A DNA stretch of 64,000 nt from Sphaeramia orbicularis (lineage: Eukaryota; Chordata; Actinopteri; Kurtiformes; Apogonidae). The stretch spans positions 8,769,158-8,833,157 of the forward strand of contig NC_043957.1 of the NCBI RefSeq assembly GCF_902148855.1. The letters run 5' to 3'. The notes beneath the pieces were generated by a model that saw only the letters and a program-made list of their open reading frames with translations, was not told where the DNA came from and searched no databases. The position numbers were made by a program, and so were the translations under genes. Of the stretch, positions 43,893 through 55,922 are shown in pieces; positions within the stretch are counted from its first letter, which is position 1; each line of letters begins with the position of its first letter.

Positions 43893-45770
43893 TCAATCAA
43901 TCAACCTTTTATTTATAAAGCGCTTTTCATGCACAGATGCAACACAAAGTGCTTTACAGAATTAAAAACAATTACACAATAAAAACAGAATTAAAATTAC
44001 AAAGAAAACCCCTCCCTCCCACCCTCCATACTAGACACGCACACACACACACACACATACACACGCCCACACACTTACACATGCACACACATGCACACGC
44101 ACACAACAGGGAGACATGGCATGGCACTGTGGATCAAGGAAACGCCACCTTTGGGGCCGTCCACACTGGGCGGAGCCGCAGGCGGTGCCATCAGGGGGAT
44201 CGGCACCCAGGCCCCCCGACTCCGACAGACAGGTGGACCCCCACATCGAAGGGAGGACCCCCAGCCAGCCGGGCCAAAGGGACCCAAGGACAGTACCCCC
44301 ACTAGCAGAGCAGACACAGCTCCCAGTGTGGAGGACCCCCCTGAGGAAACACTGGCGTTAAAAGCTAAAGACTAAAAGCATAACATAGGACTAAGAATAA
44401 ATAGAATAAAATAAATACAGTACCTAGAGTAAAATACGTAAGATTATAAATAAAATAGAATAGATATAGTATTAGTGATAAATAAAACAAAATAAGAACA
44501 AGAAGAGTTTAAAAAATTAGTTAAAAGCCTATTTAAAAAGGTGTGTCTTTAATCTTCTTTTAAAAATAACAACAGTCTCTGCAGTCCTGAGGCTCTCCGG
44601 CAGGCTGTTCCACAGGTGGGGGCCATAGTGGCTAAATGCTGCCTCACCGTGGGTTTTGTTCTGGGTTTTGGTATGGTTAAAAGGCCAGTGCCGGAGGACC
44701 TCAGGGTCCGCGAGGGTTGATATGGTAAAAGCAGATCAGATAAATAGGAGGGCGCAAGGCCATTAAGACATTTAAAAACCAGCAAGAGAATCTTAAAATC
44801 GATCCTGAAGCGTACGGGGAGCCAATGCAGCGACTCTAAAACCGGTGTAATGTGCTCCCGCCCTCTGGTCCTTGTCAGCACGCGTGCGGCTGAGTTTTGT
44901 AATAATTGGAGATTTAAAATACTCTTTTTGGGAAGACCAGAGAGCAGGGCATTACAGTAATCTAAGCGACAAGAAATAAAAGCATGCATTAGCACCTCCG
45001 TACTGGCCTGAGAGAGAAACGGCCGGACTCTGGCTATGTTCTTAAGGTGATAAAAACCTGTTTTTGTTATATTTTTGATGTGTGGGATAAAATTCAGCTC
45101 AGAGTCAAAAATCACGCCCAGATTTTTTACTGATTGTGTTGGTTTAAGATCTTTTAGTTTTGGTAAAAGTTTCTCTCTCTGGCCTTCAGGACCTATAACT
45201 AAAACCTCAGTTTTGTCCTGGTTGAGCTGTAGGAAATTCTCTGCCATCCATGACTTGATGTCTACAATGCAGTTAAAAAGGGCATCAATTGGCCCTGTGT
45301 CATCAGGAGACACGGCGATGTATAGCTGTGTATCATCAGCATAACTATGGAAGCTGATGCCGTGTCTCCTGATGACGTCCCCAAGGAGAAGCATGTACAG
45401 ATTAAAAAGAAGTGGACCTAAAATTGAACCTTGGGGAACCCCACATCCAATTTCATGTGTTCTTGAGGAACATGTATCCATACTTACATAAAAGCATCGG
45501 TCTGTGAGATAAGAACAAAACCAGTTAAAAACAGTACCGAGAAGCCGACTAGGTGTCTGAGTCTATTTAATAAAACGTGATGGTCTACTGTATCAAAAGC
45601 GGCGCTTAGGTCCAGTAGAACCAACACTGTGAGCTTTTTATTATCAAAATTCCACCTGATGTCGTTTAAAATCTTTAAGAGTGCTGTCTCGGTACTGTGG
45701 TTCTTCCTAAAACCAGACTGATGTTTCTCTAAAATGTTATTTCTGATTAAAAAGTCATTAACTTGATGTT
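43893..45770 (-). mobile_element. L2-type LINE, 5'-truncated
   Basis: Minus-strand L2/Maui-like LINE. The 3' tail on the minus strand reads AAAGCGCTTTATAAATAAAA then (GATT)n, typical of fish L2. A 310-codon open segment (45481-44549) carries GVPQGSILGPLLFNLYM, SYADDTQLY (about 45345), LNQDKTEVLVIG and the C-terminal HWLPVRFRIDFKILLLVFKC. The fingers part of the RT lies upstream, in another frame, up to about 45770 (broken at about 45485). A (CA)n tract lies at 44036-44062 in the 3' UTR. Confidence 0.83.
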
Positions 45771-46900
45771 AATGGTGTACATCTTTTGACATTTGATATC
45801 CCTAATGATGCATCAGAGAATGGACGGTGTTGAATGTAAATTGTGTGACCTGTCTACAGGTCAGGTTTTTTTTTTGGACGGAATAATTTGAGGTTCAGGA
45901 CAAACTTCCTGCTGTGATAGATGGCAAGCCAACCACCCTGAAAAAAGATCAGCACCAAGAAGATATCCACGTACCCACTCATTCACACACATATTATACA
46001 CTTACATTACACTGCAAGTACTTTTGGAATCAGGTGGACTTGCAATAACTTTACAAGAAAACCTGCAAAAACTCCTATTTTATTTAAGGGCCCCAACGGA
46101 CATTTTTGTTTCAAGTGTGCACACTATATATTTTTTTTTCTTTTTTTTCTGACAGTTTGGGTTATTATTTTGTATTCTGTAAAAATCAGAAAACTTACTT
46201 TATCCACTGTAAAAAATTATAAGAGTGGCTACTCAACTGTTACTCCTGCGTTTGCCTCATTAATGTTGCTCAGTACAGTGGCTCCTTCCGAATTTTGTGT
46301 CTTCTGATTCTGGTCCAGGTCTTTTAATTGGTCCAAGCGGTTATTACACTGTAATTCACTTTTATATCTCTAAAATTGGTTACACATTGATTTATTTTTC
46401 TGCTCTAATTTTATTTTATTTTTGTAAATCAAGGTCAGCTCTAATCATACATATCAAATGGAAGAAATAGTGCGTTTTAGGCACACTTAGGAGACAGATG
46501 CTAGTCTTGTAATTTTCTTTTGTTTACAATGTGCAAATTTTAGTTGGTGGCCAGAATTTTAAAGATCATACAAAAATGAACAACTTTTGAATTCTAACCT
46601 TATTTAAATTGTAAAAAATAATATGAAGTTTTTAAAAACGAAGTGCAAAGTGTGCCTAAAAGGTGCACTCGGATACTGGAGGGTTAAGTATAGGACCCCA
46701 TCTGTGACTGCGAGGGTTAAGAAACACACATATTTTATATCAAGATGCAAGAATGTTTATTATCATTATGTGTACAGAATGAAATGTTTCTTAGAGGTAG
46801 CTAGACCTACATAAAAAAAAGAGAAAATATGAAAACACCCAAGAATACGTACATCAATATAGGAACACTAATGAATCTGTATGTCAGGGCTATGTACATT
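45771..46900. other. No gene recognised
   Basis: AT-rich sequence with T runs near 46130. I searched for a left terminal repeat (GGGCC-type) of the Harbinger element and found only GGGCCCC at 46088, which is not convincing. Confidence 0.45.
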
Positions 46901-46972
46901 ATATATGGACAAGAAATGTACAGTCTAGTGCAGTAACAGAGCATAGATAGATAGATATGTGTGTATACGTAC

Positions 46973-47137
46973 TTTTAACGTAGGCACTTGTGTCCTGGGG
47001 GGTGGCAGGTTCAGAGGAGCTACCTCCAGGGATTCCTTGGGCCACAGTTTGGCTCAGGGCCAGCTTCTCAACCTCTGTCAGAGGTGCTGGTGGTGGCCCT
47101 CCACCCGTGTTGTGGGACTCTGCCCTCTTCCTGTTAG
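46973..47137 (-). pseudogene. PIF/Harbinger SANT/Myb-like protein, downstream exon
   Basis: A 165-base exon-like block with acceptor CACTCAG|CTAACAGG (47138/47137) and donor AAAA|GTACGT (46973/46972). It encodes NRKRAESHNTGGGPPPAPLT followed by EVEKLALSQTVAQGIPGGSS and EPATPQDTSAYV. The TGGGPPP...EGIPGG-SSEP-TPQDTSA signature is typical of the DNA-binding partner protein of fish PIF/Harbinger transposons. No transposase ORF is seen nearby. Confidence 0.6.
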
Positions 47138-47262
47138 CTGAGTGGAACCGAAATATTAATCTAATAGCCAGCATATGAGGTGAGAGGACGTATGTTACAC
47201 TCGGTCTAGGGGTTACCGAGACGCAACATGGTGTGAGACTCCCCTCCCTCCATATCCATTAA

Positions 47263-48096
47263 CCCTTTCATGCGTAGTGGTCACTACAGTGGACAGTTAT
47301 TCTCCAGCTGTTCTCTTATATATTCATGGATTTTGTTGTTTTAGTTTCATATCAGCCAACACAGTGGATGCTCATGCATCATCCCATACACTGACATTCC
47401 TGTAACTTTCCTTTCTTTAAACTAAATCAATTACTAATTGTTATTAGACTGTAATTAACAGTTTTGTTTGTTTTTTTTTTTCAACAAAAGTTTTTTTTTT
47501 TTTCTTTCGCATATTATCTGAGTGAGTAATTACTAGTATTATAATATGTTCAAATATGAGAAAACATCAGATTAGCAACATTAACCTCCTGAGACCCAGG
47601 AAAGTGATTTTTTTTGCTTTTTTCCATTAAACAATTGTCTTGATTGGAAGCTACATAATACAACAGTTTTTTTTTCTTTTGTTTGTTTCCCCCCACCCCC
47701 CCCGAGACATTTTTTAAAAATTATTTTTATTTATTTTTTTTAATGGGATGTCCTTTACAATGGACAGCATTTTTTAAGTAAAACTGTCAAACTTTTGTCC
47801 CCCACAGAGGACAAAAATGTATTGCTGGGTCTCAGGAGGTTAAAAATGCTTTTATTTAATAGTTTTCACACAGTATGTCAGTAAATACATGTTTCTGAGC
47901 TTCAAAAATTAAACAAACGGTGTCCAGCTGAGTGGACGTTTTTGTAACTCCATGAAAAATAGGTTCATAAAAAAAAAAAAAAAAAAAAGAAAAACAAAAA
48001 TCAATTATATTGTTTTTTTTTTCATGCCTAAAGAAGAATAAAAACACTCAGGAAAAAAATCTTGAGAAAGGTTCTCATAATTCGTGCATGAAAGGA
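47263..48096. mobile_element. TTAA-flanked MITE, family CCCTTTCATGC, second copy
   Basis: Between TTAA (47259-47262) and TTAA (48097-48100). Ends CCCTTTCATGC / GCATGAAAGGA. Shares GTCCAGCTGAGTGG and AATAGGTTCATAA with the copy at 34927-35425. A second MITE (47585-47839) is nested inside it. It lies in the intron of the Harbinger gene. Confidence 0.8.
47585..47839. mobile_element. Nested TTAA-flanked MITE, family CCTCCTGAGACCC
   Basis: A 255-base element between TTAA (47581-47584) and TTAA (47840-47843), with 14-base inverted ends CCTCCTGAGACCCA / TGGGTCTCAGGAGG (one position shifted). A distinct family from the MITE that contains it. Confidence 0.82.
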
Positions 48097-48100
48097 TTAA

Positions 48101-48956
48101 CAAAAAGGAGCAACCAAAAAAAAAAAAAAATGAACAGCAATCAACTGCAATTTGAAAGATTTATTTACATTTAAAAAAAAATTAAATCAGGTAAGGAATC
48201 AAAGTAACAAACATGACAAACAGAATGATACTCCAAGCTCACGACGCTTACCTACTAACACAAACCAAGGAAACCAAAGTACATCAAGCTTACCTACCCT
48301 CCTAACAAACAAACAGGGGAAAACTTAAAGAAAAAGATTCCCGCCTTTCACATCTGAACATACGAAGCTCTCCAACAAAAATGACAGATGGCTGGTAACA
48401 AATGAGGGGAATGGAAGAGAGGAGTCTTGTAGGAGGTAGGGCGATCCTGTTTTAAATTTCCCGCTCATCACCGAAGAACCAATCAGCAGCAGCGGTCCAG
48501 CACCACACCTGCAGCTCATCCTCAATCAACCACTATCTGTTAAGAGAGAAAGACAGAGAACACACACTCATACACAGAAGACAACAGAAAAATCACAATT
48601 GACACATCACAGAATCAAAATCAAAATCACTAACCCTTAACAACATATGTGTGTTAAAACTGCATTTTTGTGGAGTTTAAATAGCCACTGAATATTTACT
48701 ATGTATATTAACCAGTGTCAAAGACGAAGAAATGACATACAATCATGACATAGAATATGATGCCATTACCTTTCTGAATGATGGTTTTGTATTTCATTTT
48801 CAGTGTCCTCCATGTGTGTTTTTCCCCTGTGGGATTACACCTAAATGAAACTCACATTTTATTCTATCCACCACTTTTATTCAGTCCAATAATATTTTAA
48901 CCTACATGCTATAGTTTTGATCAAGTCAAATATGAAGTCAGTGTTTTCCAACTTAC
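48101..48956. other. Harbinger intron, remaining part
   Basis: AT-rich, with an A run at 48117-48130. No exon or repeat end was recognised. Confidence 0.4.
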
Positions 48957-49125
48957 GCATTGACTAGAGCACCAATTGCCTCCCATGCTGCTTCTCTCTC
49001 CTTAGCAGCAGTAGCAATGTTGCATTTCCGACTAAATACAGCTTCAAATTCACCGTACGCGTGGATAAGGACCTCCTGTTCCAGCGGGGTGAAATAACTA
49101 GCACGCTTTTTGTCGTGGTTGCCAT
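48957..49125 (-). pseudogene. PIF/Harbinger SANT/Myb-like protein, first exon
   Basis: Starts ATG at 49125 (MATTTK) and, after a one-base deletion in an A run (49110-49114 area), continues KKRASYFTPLEQEVLIHAYG, EFEAVFSRKCNIATAAKERE and AAWEAIGALVNA, ending at donor AATGC|GTAAGT (48957/48956). This is the trihelix/SANT-like domain that binds the transposon ends, with the usual W/Y spacing and the KxNxATAAKEREAAW signature. The neighbouring terminus GGGCCTTTTCCAGAAAGCGG (minus strand, from 49322) is a Harbinger-type end. Confidence 0.65.
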
Positions 49126-49302
49126 GGTGAATCCAGGTATCAGGGCTCCACTGATGATGGCTTTTTATTGTGGTTCATGCACGCGCCCAACTCGGGGTAA
49201 ACCTACTCAGAGTCGATTGAACCAATTCAAAGCAGCTGTTCTAGAACTGGATACTCGGAGTTTCTGAACTGAGTTTAGAATTAGACTCAGAGTATGTTGA
49301 AC

Positions 49303-49322
49303 CCGCTTTCTGGAAAAGGCCC
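49303..49322 (-). repeat. Harbinger-type terminal sequence
   Basis: On the minus strand GGGCCTTTTCCAGAAAGCGG. It lies about 180 bases upstream of the SANT/Myb start codon, as expected for one end of the transposon. The opposite end was not found. Confidence 0.5.
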
Positions 49323-49644
49323 AAGGTATACAAAAGAAAACAAATGAAAGTAGTTGTTGAGTATGGTGATTTTTTTTTTTTGGTTTGTGTTTGTTTTTTG
49401 TTTATCTCAGGTGTACGGTCTAAGAAGACCTGGTGCAATAATAGGAATGTCAGACAAGTATGGAAGTAAGTAAGGATTAACACGAAAAGGCAGAAAAATC
49501 TCAACTTTATGAAATAGAAATCTGTATTTACCAGTTTTACAAGTATATGTTTGTTCATGCATAAAAGTAACCCTGGTCTGAAAGTAAAATGCCTCTAGCA
49601 TAAAAGTAGTGATATTTTACCAAGTTTGAATTACTCACAAAGTA

Positions 49645-50055
49645 AAATTAAGTCAAAAAAGCTGGTTGGCTGTAGTTTCCAAAATACAGCCTGGAGTCAA
49701 AATGTGAAATACTGAGAATTAATGAGAGAATGGGTTTTACTCAAAAGGAAGGTTTGCCTCAGAGCTACCAGATCTACTTCAAAACACTGTCTGAACATTA
49801 TAATACATTCCCTTTACAGGTTCTGTCTAGTGGAAAATTTATTAATCTATTGTATAAATGTACACAAACCATTATATGTGTGATAACACTTTATCATATC
49901 CATTGAAAACAGCTAACACTTAACAGCTAAGCACTTTTGTTATTTGTTTTCCAATTTATCTTATTAAAGTATGTAAGACTTAGCACATTTAATCTCAGGA
50001 GCAGATCATTTCTACAAAATTGTCAACCATTATAATCAGTACAATTATATACATT
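49645..50055. mobile_element. Fragment of the GGTGTCAAA hAT family, reversed
   Basis: Reverse-complement match to about 20230-20640 of the complete copy (shared AGAATGGGTTTGACTC-type and ACTTCAAAACACTGTCTG-type blocks). Neither terminus is present. Confidence 0.65.
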
Positions 50056-50064
50056 ATTATTAGG

Positions 50065-50315
50065 GCTATGCAATTAATCGAAATTCAATTACGATTTCAA
50101 TTATTACACTCAACAATTACAAAAATTATGTAATCGAAAAAAAAACGATTATAAATTTTGAGTTTTAATTCACGCGCATGCAAGCTACCATGAGCTGCTC
50201 TGCCCCGCCCCCCTCTAAGCTACTGCTGCCAGCTAGCCAGCAGGTCCACCCCAAGAGGAGAGTTGTACCTAGCCGGCTTGATAAATGGCAGGAGAATAAC
50301 AGCAGAAGCGCGAGA
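50065..50315. mobile_element. Left-end fragment of the TAGGGCTG hAT family
   Basis: Starts TAGGGCTATGCAATTAATCG and follows the BED-carrying copy (17270 on) at high similarity (ACCATGAGCTGCTCTGCCCC, TACTGCTGCCAGCTAGCC) to about 50315, then diverges before the BED finger. The right end is missing. Confidence 0.75.
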
Positions 50316-51381
50316 GATTTTGACTGAATCCTAAATAAACATAAAATGTAAAATGTATTGGATTTTATTTGTATTTTTAAATATGAAAGTACTTTTTGGG
50401 TGCTAATGCAAAAGCTAAATAGACATATTATCAACAACTCTAGTCTTTCACATCCACCTTTTACCTACTGCACCACATTAGTACCAGTGGCGGCTGCTCG
50501 TCTTTCATAGAGGGGAAGCTCATTGTCGGCTTACATCAAAAAATTTGTAAAGTTATTTAAACATAAATTCAGCCCTCTGTTCCTTTTCAAGAAAATGGTC
50601 AGTGAGATAGCTAGTTCACTCTGACTTAGCCAACAGTATGATTGATTTAACTATCTACAAAACGATATTAAACCCAAACAAGAAATGATTCAATTATGTA
50701 ACTGAAACAAGAAAACATTGAAATTATGTTAAATTGAAACAAGTACAATGAGTGTGTTTTATTTACAGTGCAAGAAATGAACAAGTAAGTTCATAGTGGT
50801 TTCTCTCTCGATTTCACAGCAGAATGTGCGACGGTATTAAACTAAACTGTGTCAGTGAAGGAGTAGATCTCAAAACAGCTGTCAATCAAACGGGATTCAG
50901 CCCAGCCGAGCTCCGTCCACAGCTCCATTCACCCCCAGAGATGCTGAGCGTCCAGGGGCGGGACAACATTGTGGCATTTATCCAATTACCGTCCAGTTTT
51001 GAGGCAATGAAAAAAACTGTTCCATTCAGTCCCATTGAAGTTCATGGACAATGAGCTTTAACAGGCAAATGCACTGAGCATAGACTGTATGAGAAAACAG
51101 CGCAACGGGAATGGATGAGAAGTGAACAACATCGAGTCCATTGATTTGTGATGAAGCTGATTCTGAACGAACTCGTCTTTGAGATGAACATGTTCTAACA
51201 CATTTGTTGTCAATGAAATGTCAACACAACCGTACCAATCTGAACATTTAATTTTTGTAATTTTAGGGGAAGCTGAGCTTCCCTTGCAGTCTTTGAGATA
51301 TCACCTCTGACTAGTGCCATCTGATTAAATGTTTTACAGTGTCCTCCAGTGTGTGCAGTGCATTTTTATGATTAAACATAC
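50316..51381. other. Unclassified repeat-like sequence
   Basis: Two related motifs, GGGGAAGCTCATT (50512) and GGGGAAGCTGAGCTTCCC (51268), near the outer parts CAGTGGCGGCTGC (50485) and CTAGTGCC (51312), suggest a non-autonomous DNA transposon, but no target duplication could be fixed. No gene domain was recognised. Confidence 0.35.
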
Positions 51382-51527
51382 CTCATCCCTGTTCTCCTTG
51401 CTGATTCCAGCCTCTTTTGCTTTAAGGCATGTGGCCACTTGCTCCAATTCACCTTTCCCAAAAGTTCTGATATCTCACCAGAGTTCAGCATGTTGATGAT
51501 GTCTTCCAAAAGCTCCTCCATCACATT
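51382..51527 (-). pseudogene. Dynein heavy chain-like exon (AAA4 region)
   Basis: An exon-like block between acceptor TTTGTAG|AATG (51528/51527) and donor GAG|GTATGT (51382/51381). It encodes NVMEELLEDIINMLNSGEIS, close to the LEDINNxLNSGE(V/I)P segment of axonemal dynein heavy chains. After a one-base loss in a T run (CTTTTGGG) it continues GKGELEQVATCLKAKEAGIS. Dynein heavy chains are ATP-driven motors of cilia and flagella. The frameshift and the missing neighbouring exons point to a decayed fragment. Confidence 0.5.
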
Positions 51528-52226
51528 CTACAAATGCAAGTGAGAACAGACAGCCCTAAATATGGTTGGATGCACCAGAAGACCACGAGTCTTCTCTTTT
51601 CACATCAGCCTTCAATCAGTCAATTAAATTTTATAATATTGCATCAAATCATAACAAATGCTATCTCATGACACTATGCGCAGCCACCTGGCAGCAGCAG
51701 CTGCTATAGACACGACGCAGAAATGGCAGGAGCTCCCTTCCCTCTATGCATATCCCTCCAGCTGTTTCCGCGTTTCAGCCGTTTCCGTGTTGTTTGTTTC
51801 ATCCATACAATGTCATATGGTTGCGCTGCCGCTGTCAGGCGGCTGCACGAACCTCCCTTTCCCACAATGCACGTCGCAACAAAATTCCAAAGATGCCCGA
51901 ATTCCCTCCCGATCCAGGTGAGTAATCATAGAAAGACTTACAGATTCATAATACTTAGGCTATGACTGAGGTTTTACAGATTTAATGAAAAATTCGTCAC
52001 GAAAGTCTCCCGCACCTTTAACTTTCACCTGTCAGTATGTGTGGTGGGTACAATGCATATGTACACTTTGAATATGACCCTAATACACTATGGAAACAGG
52101 AAAACAGAGACTCGTAGTATCTTCTAAAATATCAAACAATAACTAGCTCCTCAGAAAGTAAAACTTTCATCTCACAGTTTGCACCACCCACTGATAAAAT
52201 CACTCAGCCACCAACCATGAAGTCAC
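51528..52226. other. Sequence between dynein-like exons
   Basis: In an intact dynein gene the P-loop (GVGGSGKQS-type) exon of AAA3 should lie here. I see none. The 51660-51920 part is GC-richer and without a domain. Confidence 0.4.
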
Positions 52227-52414
52227 CTGTCAAGAAAAATCTGCCAGTTTTGATTTTGCAAGTCTGCATGGATGTACCTGGAAACATGCTTAGTGGCATC
52301 CTGGAAGAAAACCAACTTGGTCTCCTTGGAGAAGGTCGTGTTGTAATCATCAAGGCAGTCCCGCAGAACATCCTGGATCAGATCCATGTCTGTCATATAA
52401 ATGATCATCTTCGT
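52227..52414 (-). pseudogene. Dynein heavy chain-like exon (AAA3 start)
   Basis: A 188-base open exon between acceptor AGTGCAG|ACGAAG (52415/52414) and donor GACAG|GTGACT (52227/52226). It encodes DLIQDVLRDCLDDYNTTFSK followed by ETKLVFFQDATKHVSRYIHA. The pattern L..YL.DYN...K.M.LVFF.DA..HV.R is the stretch just before the AAA3 P-loop in axonemal dyneins. The following QPRGNALLVG-type sequence is absent. The family is likely; the member is unknown. Confidence 0.5.
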
Positions 52415-52713
52415 CTGCACTAACCTACATGGATTAAAGCCGAAAATGAAGGATTAGATGAATACAGTACATTACCACAGTACTGTATGATATGTTTGTG
52501 TTTAGAAGTACCATCAAGTGTTTCTGTTAAATCTGATCAGCCTGACTTTGAAGCAGTCCCCAAATGTGTGGGCTGGATCACAAATTATGCAGGTTCCAGA
52601 TTTATTCCAAAATATTTGCCTGGCAGAAAGAAAATAAGTTTAGAAGAGTGAAAGTGTTGTATGGCAGGTACAAGGTGTAAAATACAAAGAGAACGGTGGG
52701 TATTTCTCATCAC

Positions 52714-52814
52714 CTCACAGACAATGTGCGGAAAAACGTAGCTCTTGTCTTGGTTGTTAATGAGTTGCTGACATTCATGACAGAAACGATGGAATATCTG
52801 GGTCTTATCTGTCA
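52714..52814 (-). pseudogene. Possible dynein heavy chain-like exon
   Basis: A 101-base block with acceptor-like CCAAG|TGAC (52815/52814) and donor GAG|GTGATG (52714/52713). It encodes TDKTQIFHRFCHECQQLINN then QDKSYVFPHIVCE. The F/L-x3-HEC motif resembles the LWxHECxRVFxDRL segment that precedes AAA3 in dyneins, and the order along the minus strand fits, but the match is weak. Confidence 0.3.
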
Positions 52815-52832
52815 CTTGGTTTGGTTAACATT

Positions 52833-53413
<581 letters not shown>

Positions 53414-55284
53414 ATCGTAGCATGTATTACACATGTATTATACATTGGGATGTACATAGGTAGACCGATTGTTTTTTAATTTATTGCACATAGAATACAT
53501 AGTACAAAACTGATTAACCTAACAACACTAAAGGTATGACACAGTAAGTTTAGTTGTGCATTTATGCCCCATACACACAACAATGAAATTATGTCAATCC
53601 GCAAAAGTCCACATGACACCGGCGTTGTCATAGTACCACATGACCTGAAGAAGAAAACCCCGGACAAAACAACCAGTAACAACAACAACAATGATGGATT
53701 ACAGAGTTGTGTTTGTGCTGCAGGGGCTGCTAAGTTTATTAGCAATACTACAACAAAACCTGGTAATGCTGTATCAACTCAGCAACCAGCGGAGATGCAA
53801 AAACAGATACACACATGCTCACTGCATTCTTCTGTGATGTTTGTGTATCCTGCAGCTCTGTCTGTGTTTGTGTACAGCGCCACATTGGTGTGGCATACGT
53901 ATTAAACCTGGATTTCCACCTGGACGCAGATATTTTTTGAAACAATATGTGTATGCAGGGTGTGATTTGTCAAAAAAAAAAAAAAAAAAAAGGGGGGGGG
54001 TGTCCATAACTAACGTAACTAACGTTGGCGTGAAACAAAAGTGAAACTTTACAAACTTTTAATGTCCAGCTCTCTGGTTCTATTTCTCTTTTATACAGCG
54101 GAGCTTACACAAAATTTTCACAACTTCTAACCTGTATCCACTGGACCCCCTCCACTGCTCTATGGGCCCCATGAATTTGTCACATTCACCCCCCCTTTAC
54201 GGCACCCCAGAGCATGGGGACGTTCACCATTTTGAGACTGCCGACAGTTTGGTTCAGGTGAATGTTAGCGCCAGTAATGTAGGATAGGTGGAAGAAAACT
54301 GTCACAACCTGCCTTTTATTTACATTGGTTGATTGTCCCCCCCCCCCCCGAGGATGAAATTCATTGAGCAGAAGGAGGGATATAAAAACCAGAGCTGGGG
54401 GTGACCCCCCCCCCCCCCCCAACAAATCATACCCTGCGTGTACAGACGCGAAACTTTTAGAATCCGCAAAAGAAAAATACTGTGAACATTGCTGTCTGGA
54501 CGTAGCCTTAAACACATTTTCATATCGCGTCTTTAAAATCCACCCAGTTGTTAAGGCCCTAAATGTTTCCTTAAAAAAGAAAAAAAAAAAGAGTCCCTGT
54601 GGATATACAACTTAAAAGAATGAAAATGAAGTCTTAGTTACTCGGAGAGTCTATGTGATGTCAGTACCAGAAGATTGGAAGTGTGGGTGTCAGAGCAGCG
54701 CTCCACTGACTTCAGCTCATTTTAATGCTGTCATGATGCCTACTGTGCAAAGGGAGGAGGAAGGGAGAAGGAGAAAAGGAACAGAAGTCAGAGGGGCTAA
54801 TGGTGCAGACGATTTGGGAGCGTGAGGCTAAGACAGCACTTATAAATATTGGTAATGTGGCACGAAGAGATAAATCACAGCCTTGCCCCATACTGAGGAG
54901 GCGCAGAGATTTAGACGTGTCGTATCTGTCAGTGAAACCAAAGTTGACTTTGTGCTGTTGGGCAAAAGAGAGGGAGTACGCACTGCATTCATATCTGCTA
55001 AAGGAGTGTGGTTTGTTAAAGTCTGGGACTGGAGTCTGAAAATACAATCAGTTCCCAGGTGTTGAGTCTAGATGCTGTTTGGAAACACCAGAGATGGAAA
55101 CCATGAATAAATGTGAGGCATTCAGTTCAAAGTGCTGCATTACACCTGGCACAGAAGAGTCAATCTGGTCTCACAGAATTCTATGTCCTGACCACAGACC
55201 CTTAACTCAAAATTTGTGATAGCACCACTGGAAAAGCTTAGATCAGGGGTCTCAAACATGCGACCCACCAAAGGTTCCAATCCA
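53414..55284. other. No supported gene
   Basis: Contains A/G runs (53971-54000), C runs (54339-54350 and 54405-54420) and an A-rich run (54571-54590). Several ORFs of 60-110 codons cross these runs, but none has a domain, a good start context or a homologue I recognise. Confidence 0.5.
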
Positions 55285-55660
55285 ATCCTAAAGGTAAACC
55301 TTCAGAAGTGTGAACATTAAGCTAACATTAGATTTAAAATGAGCTAGTTGGACATGAAACCTAAGCTGAAGTCACCCAGTTAGCATTAGCTAGTTAGTGA
55401 TTTAGGATAAAAGAAAGTTCTCTTTATTTTTATGTTTTTTTTCCTTAAAGGTAAACCTTCAGAAGTGTGGGCATTAAGCTAACATTAGATTTAAAATGAG
55501 CTAATTGGACATGAAACCTAAGCTGAAGTTATCCAGTTAGCATTAGCTAGCTAGTGATTTAACATAAAAGAGGGTTCTCTTTATTTTTTGTTCCCTAAAG
55601 GTAAACCTTCAGAAGTGTGAACATTAAGCTAACATTCAGCTAATATTAGCCTCTGAGGAA
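55285..55660. repeat. Tandem repeat, period about 150-158 bases
   Basis: The unit starts GGTAAACCTTCAGAAGTGTG and includes CATTAAGCTAACATTAGATT and TAGCATTAGCTAG. Two nearly full units (from about 55290 and 55449) and a partial third (from about 55600) are present. Confidence 0.85.
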
Positions 55661-55794
55661 ACATAAGGGACATTTGTGCAAGAAATAAAAAAACTTAACT
55701 CAGAACAGTTTGACTAAAATCAGACTGTGAACAGAAGAAATAAAGACAGTCAACATCTGTGTTTGGGTGGGTTTACGACAAGGAATGAAGAGCC

Positions 55795-55922
55795 TCGGCT
55801 TCATTTGGGTTCATTAATTTGGTTTAATTAATTTAGTTTAATTTGAGTTAATTTGGGTTAATTAATTTGGTTTACTTTGGGTTAGTTTAGGTTAATTTGG
55901 TTTAATAATGTTTAATTTGTTC
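55795..55922. repeat. Degenerate TTTGGTTTAATTAA repeat
   Basis: About ten imperfect copies of a 9-14-base AT-rich unit (variants of GGTTTAATTAATTT and GGGTTAATT). A local low-complexity satellite. Confidence 0.75.

Noticed and set aside
44031-44375. Overlapping 70-120-codon ORFs rich in His/Thr or Cys/Val
   Set aside because: They translate the (CA)n run and the 3' UTR of the L2 LINE.
46081-46095. Left terminus of the Harbinger element (GGGCCCC)
   Set aside because: Only the first five bases agree with the right end GGGCCTTTTCC.
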